Origin: Candidatus Gastranaerophilales bacterium
Lineage (GTDB): Bacteria; Cyanobacteriota; Vampirovibrionia; Gastranaerophilales; Gastranaerophilaceae
Reading direction: 5' to 3'
Assembly: GCA_944327255.1 (NCBI GenBank)
Contig: CALVHA010000006.1
Span: forward strand, 43,009 to 107,008
DNA length: 64,000 bases
The position numbers were made by a program, and so were the translations under genes. Of the stretch, positions 15,252 to 24,138 are shown in pieces (the stretch's first letter is position 1; every line of letters starts with the position of its first letter). The notes below the pieces were generated by a model that saw nothing but the letters and a program-made list of their open reading frames with translations, had not been told where the DNA came from and did no database searches.

Positions 15252-16454
15252 ATGAAAAAATCAATTAACGATTTAGGAGACGTTAAGGGCAAAAGAGCGT
15301 TAGTCAGAGTTGACGTAAACGTTCCTCTTGACGCAGACAAGAATGTTACAGACGATACAAGAATTCAAGCTATCGTTCCTACAGTAAAAGCTTTAAAAGA
15401 CAAAGGTGCAAAAATTATTTTAATGGCTCACCTCGGACGTCCGAAAGGTGAATGGAACATGGAATTTTCTTTGGCTCCTGTTGCAAAATATATGTCAAAA
15501 GTTTTGGGTGAAGATGTTTTATTCGTATCAGAACCTGTAGGTGAAGGAGCAGAAAAAGCATTGGAAGGAATGAAAGACGGACAGGTTGCATTATTGGAAA
15601 ACATCCGTTTCTACAAAGCTGAAGAAGCAAAAGATGATGATATGACTTTTGCAAACGAACTTGCAAAATTAGGTGATTTTTATGTAAACGACGCATTCGG
15701 CGCAGCTCACAGAAACCACACTTCAACATCTAAATTAGCTAAAGTTTTGAAACCGGCTGTTGCAGGCTTATTGATGGAAAAAGAAATCAGATGCTTATCT
15801 CAAGCTCTTGATAATCCTACTCGTCCATTTACTGCAGTTGTAGGCGGTGCTAAAGTTTCTTCTAAAATCGGTGTTTTGGAAAACTTGCTTGACAAAGTTG
15901 ATAATATGATTATCGGCGGCGGTATGGCTTATACATTTGTAAAAGCTAACGGCGGAAAAATCGGTAATTCAATCTGCGAAGACGATCAATTGGAAGTTGC
16001 TAAGGCAATCGAAAAGAAAGCTGCTGACAAAGGCGTTAAACTTGTTATGGCAACAGACGTTCTTGCAGCAGATGATTTCTCTGGTAACGGAACTAACAAA
16101 TTCGTTAAAATTGATGAAATTCCTGATGGATTTGAAGGCGTTGATGCTGGTCAAGATTCAAGAAAAGCTTTTGCTGATGTTATTAAATCTTCAAAAACAA
16201 TTTTGATGAACGGTCCTGTTGGTGCTTTTGAAAATCCTAAATTTGCAGAAGGTACTAAAGAAGTATTGAATGCAATTGTTGAAGCAACAAAAGCTGGTGC
16301 TGTATCTGTAATCGGTGGTGGTGATTCTGTTTCAGCTGCTAAGAAATTCTGTAAAGCTGAAGATTTCACTCACGTTTCAACTGGTGGTGGAGCTTCTCTT
16401 GAATTCATCGAAGGAAAAGTTCTTCCAGGTGTTGCAGCTCTAGATGAAAAATAG
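15252..16454 (+). CDS. pgk: Phosphoglycerate kinase
   Basis: This is a 400-residue, full-length enzyme of glycolysis, transferring phosphate from 1,3-bisphosphoglycerate to ADP. Family marks are RVDVNVPLD (about residue 20), the substrate segment MAHLGRPKGE, GGAKVSSKIGVLENL and the C-terminal nucleotide loop SVIGGGDSVSAAKKF followed by HVSTGGGASLEF. ATG 15252 with AGGAG upstream is preferred to a TTG at 15228. Codon use looks more selective than its neighbours (many AAA, GAA, GCT, GTT), as in highly expressed genes. It is monocistronic between promoter and terminator. Confidence 0.97.
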   Translation: MKKSINDLGDVKGKRALVRVDVNVPLDADKNVTDDTRIQAIVPTVKALKDKGAKIILMAHLGRPKGEWNMEFSLAPVAKYMSKVLGEDVLFVSEPVGEGAEKALEGMKDGQVALLENIRFYKAEEAKDDDMTFANELAKLGDFYVNDAFGAAHRNHTSTSKLAKVLKPAVAGLLMEKEIRCLSQALDNPTRPFTAVVGGAKVSSKIGVLENLLDKVDNMIIGGGMAYTFVKANGGKIGNSICEDDQLEVAKAIEKKAADKGVKLVMATDVLAADDFSGNGTNKFVKIDEIPDGFEGVDAGQDSRKAFADVIKSSKTILMNGPVGAFENPKFAEGTKEVLNAIVEATKAGAVSVIGGGDSVSAAKKFCKAEDFTHVSTGGGASLEFIEGKVLPGVAALDEK

Positions 16455-16474
16455 GCTGATAAAGTATAAATTTG

Positions 16475-16504
16475 AAGGACGAGATTTTTATCTCGTCCTT
16501 TTTT
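16475..16504 (+). terminator. Rho-independent terminator of pgk
   Basis: Perfect 11-base stem AAGGACGAGAT/ATCTCGTCCTT with a four-base loop and T run. It is near-symmetrical and may also serve the opposing gene ending at 16531. Confidence 0.93.
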
Positions 16505-16530
16505 ATTGTTATATATTTTACAATCCTGAA

Positions 16531-16884
16531 TTATTGTTTTATTTGAGCATCAATTTGTGCTTTTGCCATTTCCATTTGATTTATTTTCATTTCTCGTTGC
16601 AAAATCATCTGGTTTGTTGTATTCACTCTTGCTTCAAGTATTTTTTTCTGCTCAGGATCTTTTTCTTCTTTTAGGGTTTTAGCCAAATCTACTAAAATGC
16701 CATTTAGTCTTGCAACTGCACCGTATTCTGCTGCAATATCAGAGGATATTGCCATACTTTGTTCTCTAAGAGCTATTTTTGGATCCTGTGGATTTGTTAC
16801 TGACTGTGATGCAGGTTGTGGTTGAATGTTTTGTACAGGTTGAGATGTATTATACATTACTGGTTGAATTGGTGCATTTAACAT
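16531..16884 (-). CDS. Small hypothetical Gln-rich helical protein
   Basis: The start at 16884 (MLNAPIQPVM) has AAAGGAG upstream and is preferred to a longer frame from 16905. The 117-residue product has a Pro/Gln/Asn-rich N-terminus of about 40 residues. A helical part with RLNGILVDLAKTLKEEKDPE and MKINQMEMAKAQIDAQIKQ follows, probably forming a helical hairpin. No signal peptide or membrane segment is present and no family is recognised. The make-up resembles the other Asn/Gln-rich coiled-coil proteins at 10.8-13.5 kb. Confidence 0.65.
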   Translation of the reverse strand: MLNAPIQPVMYNTSQPVQNIQPQPASQSVTNPQDPKIALREQSMAISSDIAAEYGAVARLNGILVDLAKTLKEEKDPEQKKILEARVNTTNQMILQREMKINQMEMAKAQIDAQIKQ

Positions 16885-16961
16885 AACTTTTCTCCTTTTA
16901 CACAAATTGATATACTAATAAAGTAAAACCACTGCTAAAATTGCTTTTTTATCCAAAAATA

Positions 16962-16990
16962 TTGCAAAATGTTAAGCATTGAATTATAAT
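16962..16990 (+). promoter_or_regulatory. Promoter of the iron alcohol dehydrogenase gene
   Basis: TTGCAA (16962-16967), a 17-base spacer and a consensus TATAAT (16985-16990); AAAGGAGAG then precedes ATG 17017. Confidence 0.8.
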
Positions 16991-17016
16991 TATGATGTAA
17001 GAAAGGAGAGTTTATT

Positions 17017-18228
17017 ATGTGGGAAAAAGACATAAACATTAATGAAGTAAAAGAGATTAGAACTCGTACTTCTGTATTTTTTGGTGTCGGAGCTATAAAA
17101 AAGATTGATGACATAGCAAAAACATTAAAAGATAAAGGTATTGATAAAGTAATTGTAATGTCAGGCAGAAACGCTTACAAAGCAACAGGTGCTTGGGATT
17201 ACGTAGAAAAAGCTTTAAAAGATAACGGCATTGGTTATGTAAACTATGCAGAAGTTACTCCAAACCCTACAACTCATCATGTAAATGATGCTGCAAAATT
17301 AGCAAAAGAATTCGGAGCAAAAGCTGTAATTGCAATTGGTGGCGGATCTCCTACTGATGCAGGCAAATCAGTTGCGATATTACTTGAATATCCTGATAAA
17401 ACAGCTGAAGAAATTTATGAATTCAAGTTTACACCTGAAAAAGCTGCACCTATTGTATCAATCAACTTAACTCACGGTACAGGTACTGAAACAAACAGAT
17501 TTGCAGTTGTAACAAATCTTGAAAAGAACTTTAAACCTGCAATTGCATATGATTGTATCTATCCTATGTTTGCAATTGATGATCCTCAATTGATGACAAA
17601 ATTATCACCAAAACAAACAAGATACGTTTCAATTGACGCAATAAACCATGTAGTTGAAGCGGCTACTTCAAAAGTACTTTCACCATACTGTGTAACTCTT
17701 GCAAGAGAAGTTATCGCTCTTGTCGCAAGATATTTACCAAAAGCATTAGAAAATCCTGAAGACTTAGAGGCCAGATACTTTTTAGCATATGCAGCAATGA
17801 TGGGCGGAGTATGCTTTGATAATGGATTATTACATTATACTCATGCACTTGAACATCCTTTGAGTGCCGTAAAGCCTGAATTATCTCACGGTCTTGGACT
17901 TGCTATTTTGCTTCCTGCAGTAATCAAGACAATTTATCCTGCAAAAGCTAATATTTTAGCAGATATTTTGGCTCCAATTGTTCCTGACTTAAAAGGTGAA
18001 GCTCAAGATGCCGAAAAAGCCGCAAAGGGAGTTGAAAAATGGCTTCAATCAGTTGGTGTTACAGAAAAACTCACAGATGAAGGTTTTGCTGAATCTGATG
18101 TAGAAAAACTGGTTGATCTCGTATACTCAACGCCATCTCTTGATGGACTACTTGCAATTGCTCCAACAGGAAATGGACGTGATATCGTAGAAAAAATCTA
18201 CAGAGAATCGTTAAAACCGTTATCATAA
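17017..18228 (+). CDS. Iron-containing alcohol dehydrogenase
   Basis: The 403-residue protein belongs to the group III, iron-dependent alcohol dehydrogenases. The NAD(P)-binding region has AIGGGSPTDAGKSVAI (about residue 108). The metal site is spread over the helical C-terminal half, where SIDAINHVVEAATSK, LHYTHALEHPLSA and the His in PELSHGLGLAI supply ligands. Such enzymes reduce aldehydes to alcohols during fermentation, which fits an anaerobe; the exact substrate cannot be read. It is a monocistronic unit with a consensus promoter and a strong terminator, and so probably well expressed. Confidence 0.92.
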   Translation: MWEKDININEVKEIRTRTSVFFGVGAIKKIDDIAKTLKDKGIDKVIVMSGRNAYKATGAWDYVEKALKDNGIGYVNYAEVTPNPTTHHVNDAAKLAKEFGAKAVIAIGGGSPTDAGKSVAILLEYPDKTAEEIYEFKFTPEKAAPIVSINLTHGTGTETNRFAVVTNLEKNFKPAIAYDCIYPMFAIDDPQLMTKLSPKQTRYVSIDAINHVVEAATSKVLSPYCVTLAREVIALVARYLPKALENPEDLEARYFLAYAAMMGGVCFDNGLLHYTHALEHPLSAVKPELSHGLGLAILLPAVIKTIYPAKANILADILAPIVPDLKGEAQDAEKAAKGVEKWLQSVGVTEKLTDEGFAESDVEKLVDLVYSTPSLDGLLAIAPTGNGRDIVEKIYRESLKPLS

Positions 18229-18232
18229 TAAC

Positions 18233-18266
18233 AAAAATCCCCCTTTTAAAAAAGGGGGATTTTTTT
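18233..18266. terminator. Strong bidirectional terminator
   Basis: AAAAATCCCCC-TTTT pairs with AAAA-GGGGGATTTTT around a two-base loop. The perfect stem serves the plus-strand dehydrogenase and, read in reverse, the end of the minus-strand gene at 18265. Confidence 0.95.
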
Positions 18267-19665
18267 AATATTTTTTCACAAATACAACAAACGAATTATT
18301 TTCCATGAACTTACCTTTTGTATACATTGAAGCGCCAAAATAATTAAGTTCATAATTTTTTAGAGCCAATTTATACGAGTCAGGATAATTTTTATTCATA
18401 AAAAAATCAAAGATTATTACATCCGGAGGAGAAGACACGATCTCTTCATCGTTCATTTGTGAACCGGCTTTCCAACCCCAGTAGGTATATCTTTTATAAT
18501 TTTTAAAGATACTCTTTTCAAAATAAGGCTGAATTGCAACAGTTTTAAAACCAAGTCCGTAAATTACTTTTTCATCAAGATTATTTTGTTTTATAAATTC
18601 TGCAACTTTTCTTGATGCACAATAATCATTTTTGATATCAAAAAAAGCACATTTAATACTCCATAAAATCTGAACAGAAAACAAAAATGCGGCTAAAACA
18701 TAAAATAATATATTTTTTTTAAACGGTAAATTTTGAATATTATTCATATCTGACAGAAGCCAGCAGGAAAAAATAAAAGTCAAAATTAAATATCCTGCAT
18801 GCCAGTTATTACAATATAATATAGACAAAACAGACACAATAGAAAAGTTTAATATACTAAAAAGAGAAATTTGATATATATTTTTACAGAAAATTCTACC
18901 TGCAATGACATAAAATGCAAGAACAACAGCACATTCTAAATACTTAACAGGCGCCAGAATATTAAAATATCCTTTGGTTATAATATAAAATATTTTTGTT
19001 ATTCCTCGAATATGAATATCTGCACCAAAAGTACAATCCGCAGGTTTTATCATATATATTGCAGTCAAAATAAGCCCTGTAAAAATTAGTGCAGGAGCTC
19101 CAATATTTTTAATTTTCTCTTTGTACAAATCAAAAATAAAAAATAACAATAACGCAAATGCTAAAACAAATCCCTGAGCGCTTATATTTGTTAGTAAAAT
19201 TAAAAGGAACGCATAGATATATGGTTTATGCAGTCTTTTCCCGTAAAAAACAGCAATGATTGCCAGCATAGGAAAAATAAGAGAATGGTTTCTTGCAACA
19301 ACCGCATACTGAAAAAATATAAAATATGTAAACGGAAAAAATATTTTAATAAATATCGGGATTTTGGATCTAAACAAAAACAACCAGATCCCAACCACAG
19401 AACACAACCATGGTACAAGAAATATCAGCCTGTATGGAAAATGTAAAAGATAAAGTGTCCTTAAAAGATAGTACCAGATAAGAGGATGTCCATCGTATTT
19501 CAAAGCATCCGTTATAAGATGCAAATATGTATTTTCTCTTGCAATAAGCCAGGCTTGTGCCTCATCTGCCCATGGCTCATGGTGAATTCCAACAATAAAT
19601 GTCAAAACCGCAAAGAGTATAAATACAATTAAATTAATCACTGTTTCTTTTTTAATTCTTTCCAT
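18265..19665 (-). CDS. Polytopic GT-C-type glycosyltransferase-like membrane protein
   Basis: The 466-residue protein has about ten hydrophobic helices. The first periplasmic loop carries HHEPWADEAQAWLIAREN, matching the acidic catalytic loop of GT-C enzymes that use polyprenyl-phosphate sugars, and a second conserved-looking segment is YDGHPLIWYYLLR. A hydrophilic C-terminal domain of about 130 residues would lie in the periplasm. Family enzymes transfer sugars to lipids, glycans or proteins; the acceptor is unknown. It is a single gene, divergent from a GNAT gene. The ATG lies seven bases after TATAAT (19673-19678) with no Shine-Dalgarno sequence. Confidence 0.75.
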   Translation of the reverse strand: MERIKKETVINLIVFILFAVLTFIVGIHHEPWADEAQAWLIARENTYLHLITDALKYDGHPLIWYYLLRTLYLLHFPYRLIFLVPWLCSVVGIWLFLFRSKIPIFIKIFFPFTYFIFFQYAVVARNHSLIFPMLAIIAVFYGKRLHKPYIYAFLLILLTNISAQGFVLAFALLLFFIFDLYKEKIKNIGAPALIFTGLILTAIYMIKPADCTFGADIHIRGITKIFYIITKGYFNILAPVKYLECAVVLAFYVIAGRIFCKNIYQISLFSILNFSIVSVLSILYCNNWHAGYLILTFIFSCWLLSDMNNIQNLPFKKNILFYVLAAFLFSVQILWSIKCAFFDIKNDYCASRKVAEFIKQNNLDEKVIYGLGFKTVAIQPYFEKSIFKNYKRYTYWGWKAGSQMNDEEIVSSPPDVIIFDFFMNKNYPDSYKLALKNYELNYFGASMYTKGKFMENNSFVVFVKKY

Positions 19666-19735
19666 AACAACAATTATATAAAGTTAATTTCAAAAAGTCT
19701 TTTTATTAAAAAAAATTTATGTTAAATTATTGTTT
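19666..19735. promoter_or_regulatory. Divergent leaderless promoters (GT-C gene / GNAT gene)
   Basis: Minus strand: TATAAT at 19673-19678, seven bases before the ATG at 19665. Plus strand: TG-T-TAAATT with the -10 box at 19723-19728, seven bases before the ATG at 19736. Neither start has a Shine-Dalgarno sequence. Confidence 0.6.
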
Positions 19736-20260
19736 ATGAAATTGAATTTCAAAAAAATCTATAAAGATATGCTCACACAATTTCCTAAAGAAGAGTTAAA
19801 GACTTTTAAAGAATTTGAACAGCTTCTTGCCTCTCCAGAATACGAATTATTTATATTCAAACCTGAAGACGTGAGTGTTGGATATTCTATATGGTATAAA
19901 GATGATGAAATGGGATTTTTATGGCTGGATTATATTGCAATATTCAAAGAATTTCACTCAAAAGGTTACGGGAGCATCTGTATAAAAGAATTTATAAAAC
20001 AAAATTCAGATAAAAAATATTGTTTTTTTGAAATTGAAAAACCAACAAATGAACAGGCTGTCAGACGGCAAAAATTTTACGAAAAACTTGGATGTAAAAA
20101 CACAGGAATTAAATATTTCTTCCCTAACAAATATAAAAAATTGGAAATGGATTTGCTTTATTTAGGGGTAAATACGGATATTCCTCCTGATAAAAATTAT
20201 ATTAATAAAGCTATATCAAAAGTTCACAAATCTCTCCATAATTCTATATGGGAATATTAG
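19736..20260 (+). CDS. GNAT-family N-acetyltransferase
   Basis: The 174-residue protein has the GNAT pattern: beta strands with MGFLWLDYIAIFKEFHSKGYG (acetyl-CoA loop FHSKGYGS, about residue 80) and NEQAVRRQKFYEKLGCKNTG near the C-terminus. It would transfer an acyl group from acyl-CoA to an amine; the substrate is unknown. ATG 19736 is chosen because it is seven bases from the -10 box, although an ATG two codons upstream is in frame. The CheR-like gene follows 33 bases downstream and might be co-transcribed. Confidence 0.82.
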   Translation: MKLNFKKIYKDMLTQFPKEELKTFKEFEQLLASPEYELFIFKPEDVSVGYSIWYKDDEMGFLWLDYIAIFKEFHSKGYGSICIKEFIKQNSDKKYCFFEIEKPTNEQAVRRQKFYEKLGCKNTGIKYFFPNKYKKLEMDLLYLGVNTDIPPDKNYINKAISKVHKSLHNSIWEY

Positions 20261-20293
20261 CAAAAAATATTTTGTTCAAGTTTTATAAAAAAT

Positions 20294-21280
20294 ATGAAAA
20301 TAACAAATAACTTTATATACAGAAACTCCCCTTCATTTACTAGTTACAACAAGCTTAACCCGAAAACAAATCTTTCAGTGAGCACATCTTTTTATCATGA
20401 TTTCCCCGCTTTACAAAAAGCTGTAGACATTATTGAGAAGAATTTTCCGAACGGAACGGATATATTAATTTATGCAGGCTCGAACGGAGAGGAAGCAATT
20501 TCAGTTGATTCCATGCTGAAGTACCCTGAAAAATATAATATTTCGTCGATCGATCCATTCAAAGAAGCTATTGATTATGCAAATCGCGCATACTATGGAG
20601 TTCACGCTCTTGACGATGACGGATTTCTTATTAACACAATGGGAAAAACTCTAACGCCTGAACAACTTTGGTTAAGAAGTAATTTCTACAAAAACGTTGA
20701 GAAAATTCCAAAACCAAAACAAAATTTAAACAATATGCAAGACGAAATATTTAATATCAACTTTCCAGGACTTGAAATCCAAAGCTATTATAAACTTAAG
20801 CCTGAAGTAAAACAAAGAATTAAATTTGTTCGCGGGGACATAAGAAATATAAATTCTTTCCCGGTACAAACAGAAAACGGGAAAGTTGGTGCTGTATTTT
20901 TCAGAAATGCGCTATATCATCTTACAAAAAATGACTTAACCGGAATTTTAAAATACGGTGATAAGCCAAATATGAATATAAACAAAACAGAAATTTTAAA
21001 AAATCTTGCAAAAGATATTAACAACAAACTTGATATCGGCGGAATATTTGTGATGGGAAACCATACACAGGAACATTTTTATATAGCGGACAAATACACT
21101 CCGATTGAGAATACTGTATTATTTGATGCTAAAAGGAATATACGTTTAATGACTTTCCCGCCGCATATTAAAGCCTTTTTAGAACTGGGTAATTTTGAAC
21201 AAGTATTTGAAGAAGCAATAAGAGACTTTAGCGGACAGACTTCTCTTACTTTACCGATAATATGGAAAAAAATTAAATAA
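20294..21280 (+). CDS. CheR-like SAM-dependent methyltransferase with N-terminal SFTS motif
   Basis: The 328-residue protein resembles the catalytic domain of CheR methyltransferases. The SAM loop reads ILIYAGSNGEEAIS (about residue 55, compare the STGEEPYS-type loop of CheR), a later segment is VKFVRGDIRNI, and AVFFRNALYHL matches the CheR FRNVLIYF region. The CheR N-terminal helical domain is missing, and no chemoreceptor or other chemotaxis gene is nearby, so a role in chemotaxis is doubtful. The N-terminus has the short motif NSPSFTSYN, similar to those at 28519 and 23641. The stop abuts the convergent PHP gene. Confidence 0.7.
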   Translation: MKITNNFIYRNSPSFTSYNKLNPKTNLSVSTSFYHDFPALQKAVDIIEKNFPNGTDILIYAGSNGEEAISVDSMLKYPEKYNISSIDPFKEAIDYANRAYYGVHALDDDGFLINTMGKTLTPEQLWLRSNFYKNVEKIPKPKQNLNNMQDEIFNINFPGLEIQSYYKLKPEVKQRIKFVRGDIRNINSFPVQTENGKVGAVFFRNALYHLTKNDLTGILKYGDKPNMNINKTEILKNLAKDINNKLDIGGIFVMGNHTQEHFYIADKYTPIENTVLFDAKRNIRLMTFPPHIKAFLELGNFEQVFEEAIRDFSGQTSLTLPIIWKKIK

Positions 21281-22066
21281 TTAAAGTTTATTAAAAATCG
21301 GCTTCATTCTGTCAAATGTACAAAAATATTTATATCCTAAACTTTTGAGAACATCTCTCACATATGGAATCTGAGTTCCCACCTGTTCTGCTCTATGAGA
21401 ATCCGAACCTGTTGTGATAATCTCGCCGCCAAGTTGTCTGTATAATTTTAAAATATCTATAGATGGGGTCAAATCTTTTAACTTATACCTGAAAGACGAA
21501 GTATTAATCTCAATTCCTTTTCCTTTTGAAATTACAAGATTTAAAATCTCTTCAACTATATCTTTAACATTTGCAAAAGGATACTCCCCAAATCTGTCGT
21601 ACCTTCTCATCAAATCCATATGAGCAAGGACACTGAAATTATCAAAAACGTTCACCGTATTAAACATTTCTTCAAAATAAATTCTGTTATATTCCGCCTG
21701 AGTTTTTCCAGACTGAAAATCCTGATTCCACAATTCCTTGTCCTCAACCTGATGAAATGATAGGAGAGCAAAATCAAAAGGATAACTTTCAAAAATATTA
21801 TCAAAATATTTTTTATGATGCGCCTGAGCTCCGAATTCTATTCCAAATTTCAAAGCTATCTTGTCTTCATATTGATTTTTATACTTTGAAAATGCTTGAT
21901 AGTATTCATCACAATTACAACAAAAAGAAGTACTACACCCGTGATCAATATGCTCCGTAAAACATATTTCATCAAATCCCAAAGAAATGGCACGCTCAAT
22001 GCAATCTTTCATAGGGTAATTTGAATCATCGCTAAAACTCGTATGCATATGATAATCGGCAAGCAT
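21281..22066 (-). CDS. PHP-domain histidinol-phosphatase-like hydrolase
   Basis: The 261-residue protein is a full-length PHP phosphoesterase of the HisJ/HisK type. Metal-binding residues are visible in LADYHMHTSFSDDS (residues 3-16), CFTEHIDHG (about 36), the Glu-His of FGIEFGAQAHHKK (about 75), LAHMDLMRRYD (about 148) and TTGSDSHRAEQVG (about 218). HisJ removes phosphate from histidinol phosphate; without other his genes nearby that exact role is unproven. GGAG precedes the ATG. It is probably a monocistronic gene. Confidence 0.85.
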   Translation of the reverse strand: MLADYHMHTSFSDDSNYPMKDCIERAISLGFDEICFTEHIDHGCSTSFCCNCDEYYQAFSKYKNQYEDKIALKFGIEFGAQAHHKKYFDNIFESYPFDFALLSFHQVEDKELWNQDFQSGKTQAEYNRIYFEEMFNTVNVFDNFSVLAHMDLMRRYDRFGEYPFANVKDIVEEILNLVISKGKGIEINTSSFRYKLKDLTPSIDILKLYRQLGGEIITTGSDSHRAEQVGTQIPYVRDVLKSLGYKYFCTFDRMKPIFNKL

Positions 22067-22109
22067 CGTATAATTCTCCTTACCTTTTATTATATAACAA
22101 AGTATTTTA

Positions 22110-22499
22110 TTAGTTCAAACGCAACAATTCAAAATTCAGATAAAGTGCAAAAGTTGTCCACAAAAGATATGGAATTAATAATATAGCTGCAATCTTTGAA
22201 GTTCTATAAAACGCTTCTATTGTAACAAATAAAACAAGCCAGAGAATACAAATAATTACAAAAGCAAGTTTAATATTCTGTCCGCCGAAAAACACCGGAG
22301 TCCAAGAAAAATTCAATAATAACTGAAACCCAAACATGATAAGCGGCATAATTTTCTGTCTCCCCAAACCGCCTTTTACATAAAAAATTAAAGATAGAAG
22401 CATAAGAAAATATAATCCGCCCCAAACAGGTGCAAAAATCCAATCAGGAGGGCTTAAAAATGGCTGATTTAAGTTATGATACCAATCAAGATTTTCCAT
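22110..22499 (-). CDS. tspO: TspO/MBR family membrane protein, short N-terminus
   Basis: The 129-residue protein matches TspO from the first conserved loop on: WYHNLNQPFLSPPDWIFAPVW, then FQLLLNFSWTPVFFGG and a last helix PYLLWTTFALYLNFELLRLN. TspO proteins bind porphyrins and cholesterol-like ligands and modulate stress responses. The usual first membrane helix, about 25 residues before the WYHNL segment, is missing: a stop codon precedes the start in this frame. Only four helices remain, so the protein may be truncated or a short variant. There is no Shine-Dalgarno sequence. Confidence 0.85.
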   Translation of the reverse strand: MENLDWYHNLNQPFLSPPDWIFAPVWGGLYFLMLLSLIFYVKGGLGRQKIMPLIMFGFQLLLNFSWTPVFFGGQNIKLAFVIICILWLVLFVTIEAFYRTSKIAAILLIPYLLWTTFALYLNFELLRLN

Positions 22500-22587
22500 A
22501 TCTCTATTAAAATACCCATTGATTTAAAACAAATCAATAAAAAAGCTATAAAGGTATTTTTTTTTATGCTACCTTAGTTACTATATT

Positions 22588-23601
22588 ATGCGAAACCTTG
22601 AATTTCAAAATAAATATGATTTAAATAAAGAACAAATTATTGAACTACTGAAAAGTGACGGGAACTGGCTTTTTAATACGGCAGATCATGTTAGAAAATA
22701 CTATGTTGGAGATGAGGTTCACTTAAGAGGACTTATAGAGTTTTCAAATATATGCAGGTGCAATTGCCAGTATTGCGGTCTGCAATCCTCAAATAAAAAA
22801 GTATCTCGTTATCGCCTTGAAAAAGAGGAAATTTTACAAATAGTTAAAGACGGAATTAAACAGGGATATAAAACTATAGTTCTTCAATCTGGCGAGGATA
22901 TGTACTTTGATTCCAATAAAATGTGCGAAATAATAGAGGAAATAAAAAAATTTGATATTGCTCTCACATTAAGTATCGGCGAACGTCCTTATAAAGAATA
23001 CAAAGCCTTTAAAGACGCAGGAGCAGACAGATTTTTGCTAAGAATAGAGACGACGGATAAAAGCTTATACAAAAAACTTCATCCGAATATGAGTTTTGAA
23101 AATAGGCAGGAATGTCTGTATAATCTTAAAAGCTTAGGGTATGAAACAGGAACGGGATGCCTTGTAGGGCTACCGGAACAAACAATTGAATCACTTGCAG
23201 ATGATATTTTATTTTTTAAAGAACTTGATGCAGACATGATCGGTATAGGGCCTTTTATTCCTCATCCAGACACGGCACTTCGTGGAGAATTAGATCCGGC
23301 CAATTTTGATACAGCACTTAAAGTCATGGCTATAACAAGATTAATCCTGCCTAATATTAATATTCCTGCAACAACTGCAATGGAAACTATTAATCCACAG
23401 GGAAGACTTATTGCTCTGAAAAGCGGTGCAAATGTTGTAATGCCGAATATTACTAAAGGCGATTGTCGTAAAAAATACGAAATTTATCCGAATAAAGCGG
23501 GAACAATTGATAATCCGCTAACATCACGAGATATTATTATTAAAAAAATTCAATCAATAGGAAGAACCATTTCAACAACAAAAGGGTTCAGAAAAAAGTA
23601 A
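22588..23601 (+). CDS. hydE: [FeFe]-hydrogenase maturation radical SAM protein HydE
   Basis: The 337-residue radical SAM enzyme has the 4Fe-4S motif in CRCNCQYCGLQ (about residue 52; C-x3-C-x2-C), then SGEDMYF, LRIETTDKSLYKKLHP and GIGPFIPHPDTAL, as in HydE. HydE, with HydF and HydG, builds the di-iron centre of [FeFe] hydrogenase. HydF, HydG and the hydrogenase are not in the window. The sequence fits HydE better than biotin synthase (C-terminal MPNITKGDCRKKYEIYPNKAG). It indicates an anaerobic, hydrogen-metabolising cell. The start has no clear Shine-Dalgarno sequence; an extended -10-like TGCTACCTT ends 12 bases upstream. Confidence 0.9.
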   Translation: MRNLEFQNKYDLNKEQIIELLKSDGNWLFNTADHVRKYYVGDEVHLRGLIEFSNICRCNCQYCGLQSSNKKVSRYRLEKEEILQIVKDGIKQGYKTIVLQSGEDMYFDSNKMCEIIEEIKKFDIALTLSIGERPYKEYKAFKDAGADRFLLRIETTDKSLYKKLHPNMSFENRQECLYNLKSLGYETGTGCLVGLPEQTIESLADDILFFKELDADMIGIGPFIPHPDTALRGELDPANFDTALKVMAITRLILPNINIPATTAMETINPQGRLIALKSGANVVMPNITKGDCRKKYEIYPNKAGTIDNPLTSRDIIIKKIQSIGRTISTTKGFRKK

Positions 23602-23640
23602 TTAACAACAAAAATTTATTTTCAGGAGAATTAAAATAAT

Positions 23641-24138
23641 ATGATAAATTCAGTTCAATCAACAGACGTAAATTTCGGCTCAAGATATTGTTACATCCCA
23701 AAGTGTAAAGCCAGATGCTGTTCAAGTGCACCGCTTCCCACGTCTCTCGTAACATTTTCAAAACTCAGGGAAAAATAAATCCGTAGAGTGTTCTTTACAA
23801 TTCCTGCACCAAACAATAATCCTTATTGTAGGCATTCAGTTATTCCGGTAACAAAGCCTCTTGATAACTATATTTTTAAAATTGGAAAAACAAAAGACGG
23901 GAAAAAAATATTTGAATTAGATAAAAACAAAATTCTATCTGAAGAAGATAACTATTGCCCGTTTCTAACAGAAATTGGCAGGTGCAATATTTATAAACAG
24001 CGCCCAAAAGTTTGTAGAGATTTTGGTAAAAAGGGGTGGTTTGACTGTGAGCAAAAAATTTCACTTAAAGAACTTATATCCTATAAAGTTAAAGAATTTA
24101 TAGATGCATTAAAATATACATTTAAATCGAACAAATAA
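23641..24138 (+). pseudogene. YkgJ-like Cys-cluster protein interrupted by an in-frame TAA
   Basis: From ATG 23641, with AGGAG about 12 bases upstream, the frame reads MINSVQSTDVNFGSRY and then CKARCC, and meets TAA at 23776-23778 (codon 46). The same frame goes on at once with VFFTIPAPNNNPYC, CPFLTEIGRCNIY and RPKVCRDFG to 24138. These Cys clusters are those of the YkgJ zinc/iron-chelating family, and the pieces lie in the correct family order on both sides of the stop, so the original gene was about 165 residues. It may be a pseudogene, a sequence error or a readthrough case. It overlaps the convergent galT by 17 bases. Confidence 0.75.

Noticed and set aside
23788..24138. Reading the downstream part (from an ATG-less MFFTIP-type start) as an independent protein
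   Set aside because: It lacks the N-terminal CKARCC half of the Cys cluster, which is present in the same frame directly upstream; there is no Shine-Dalgarno sequence at the internal start.
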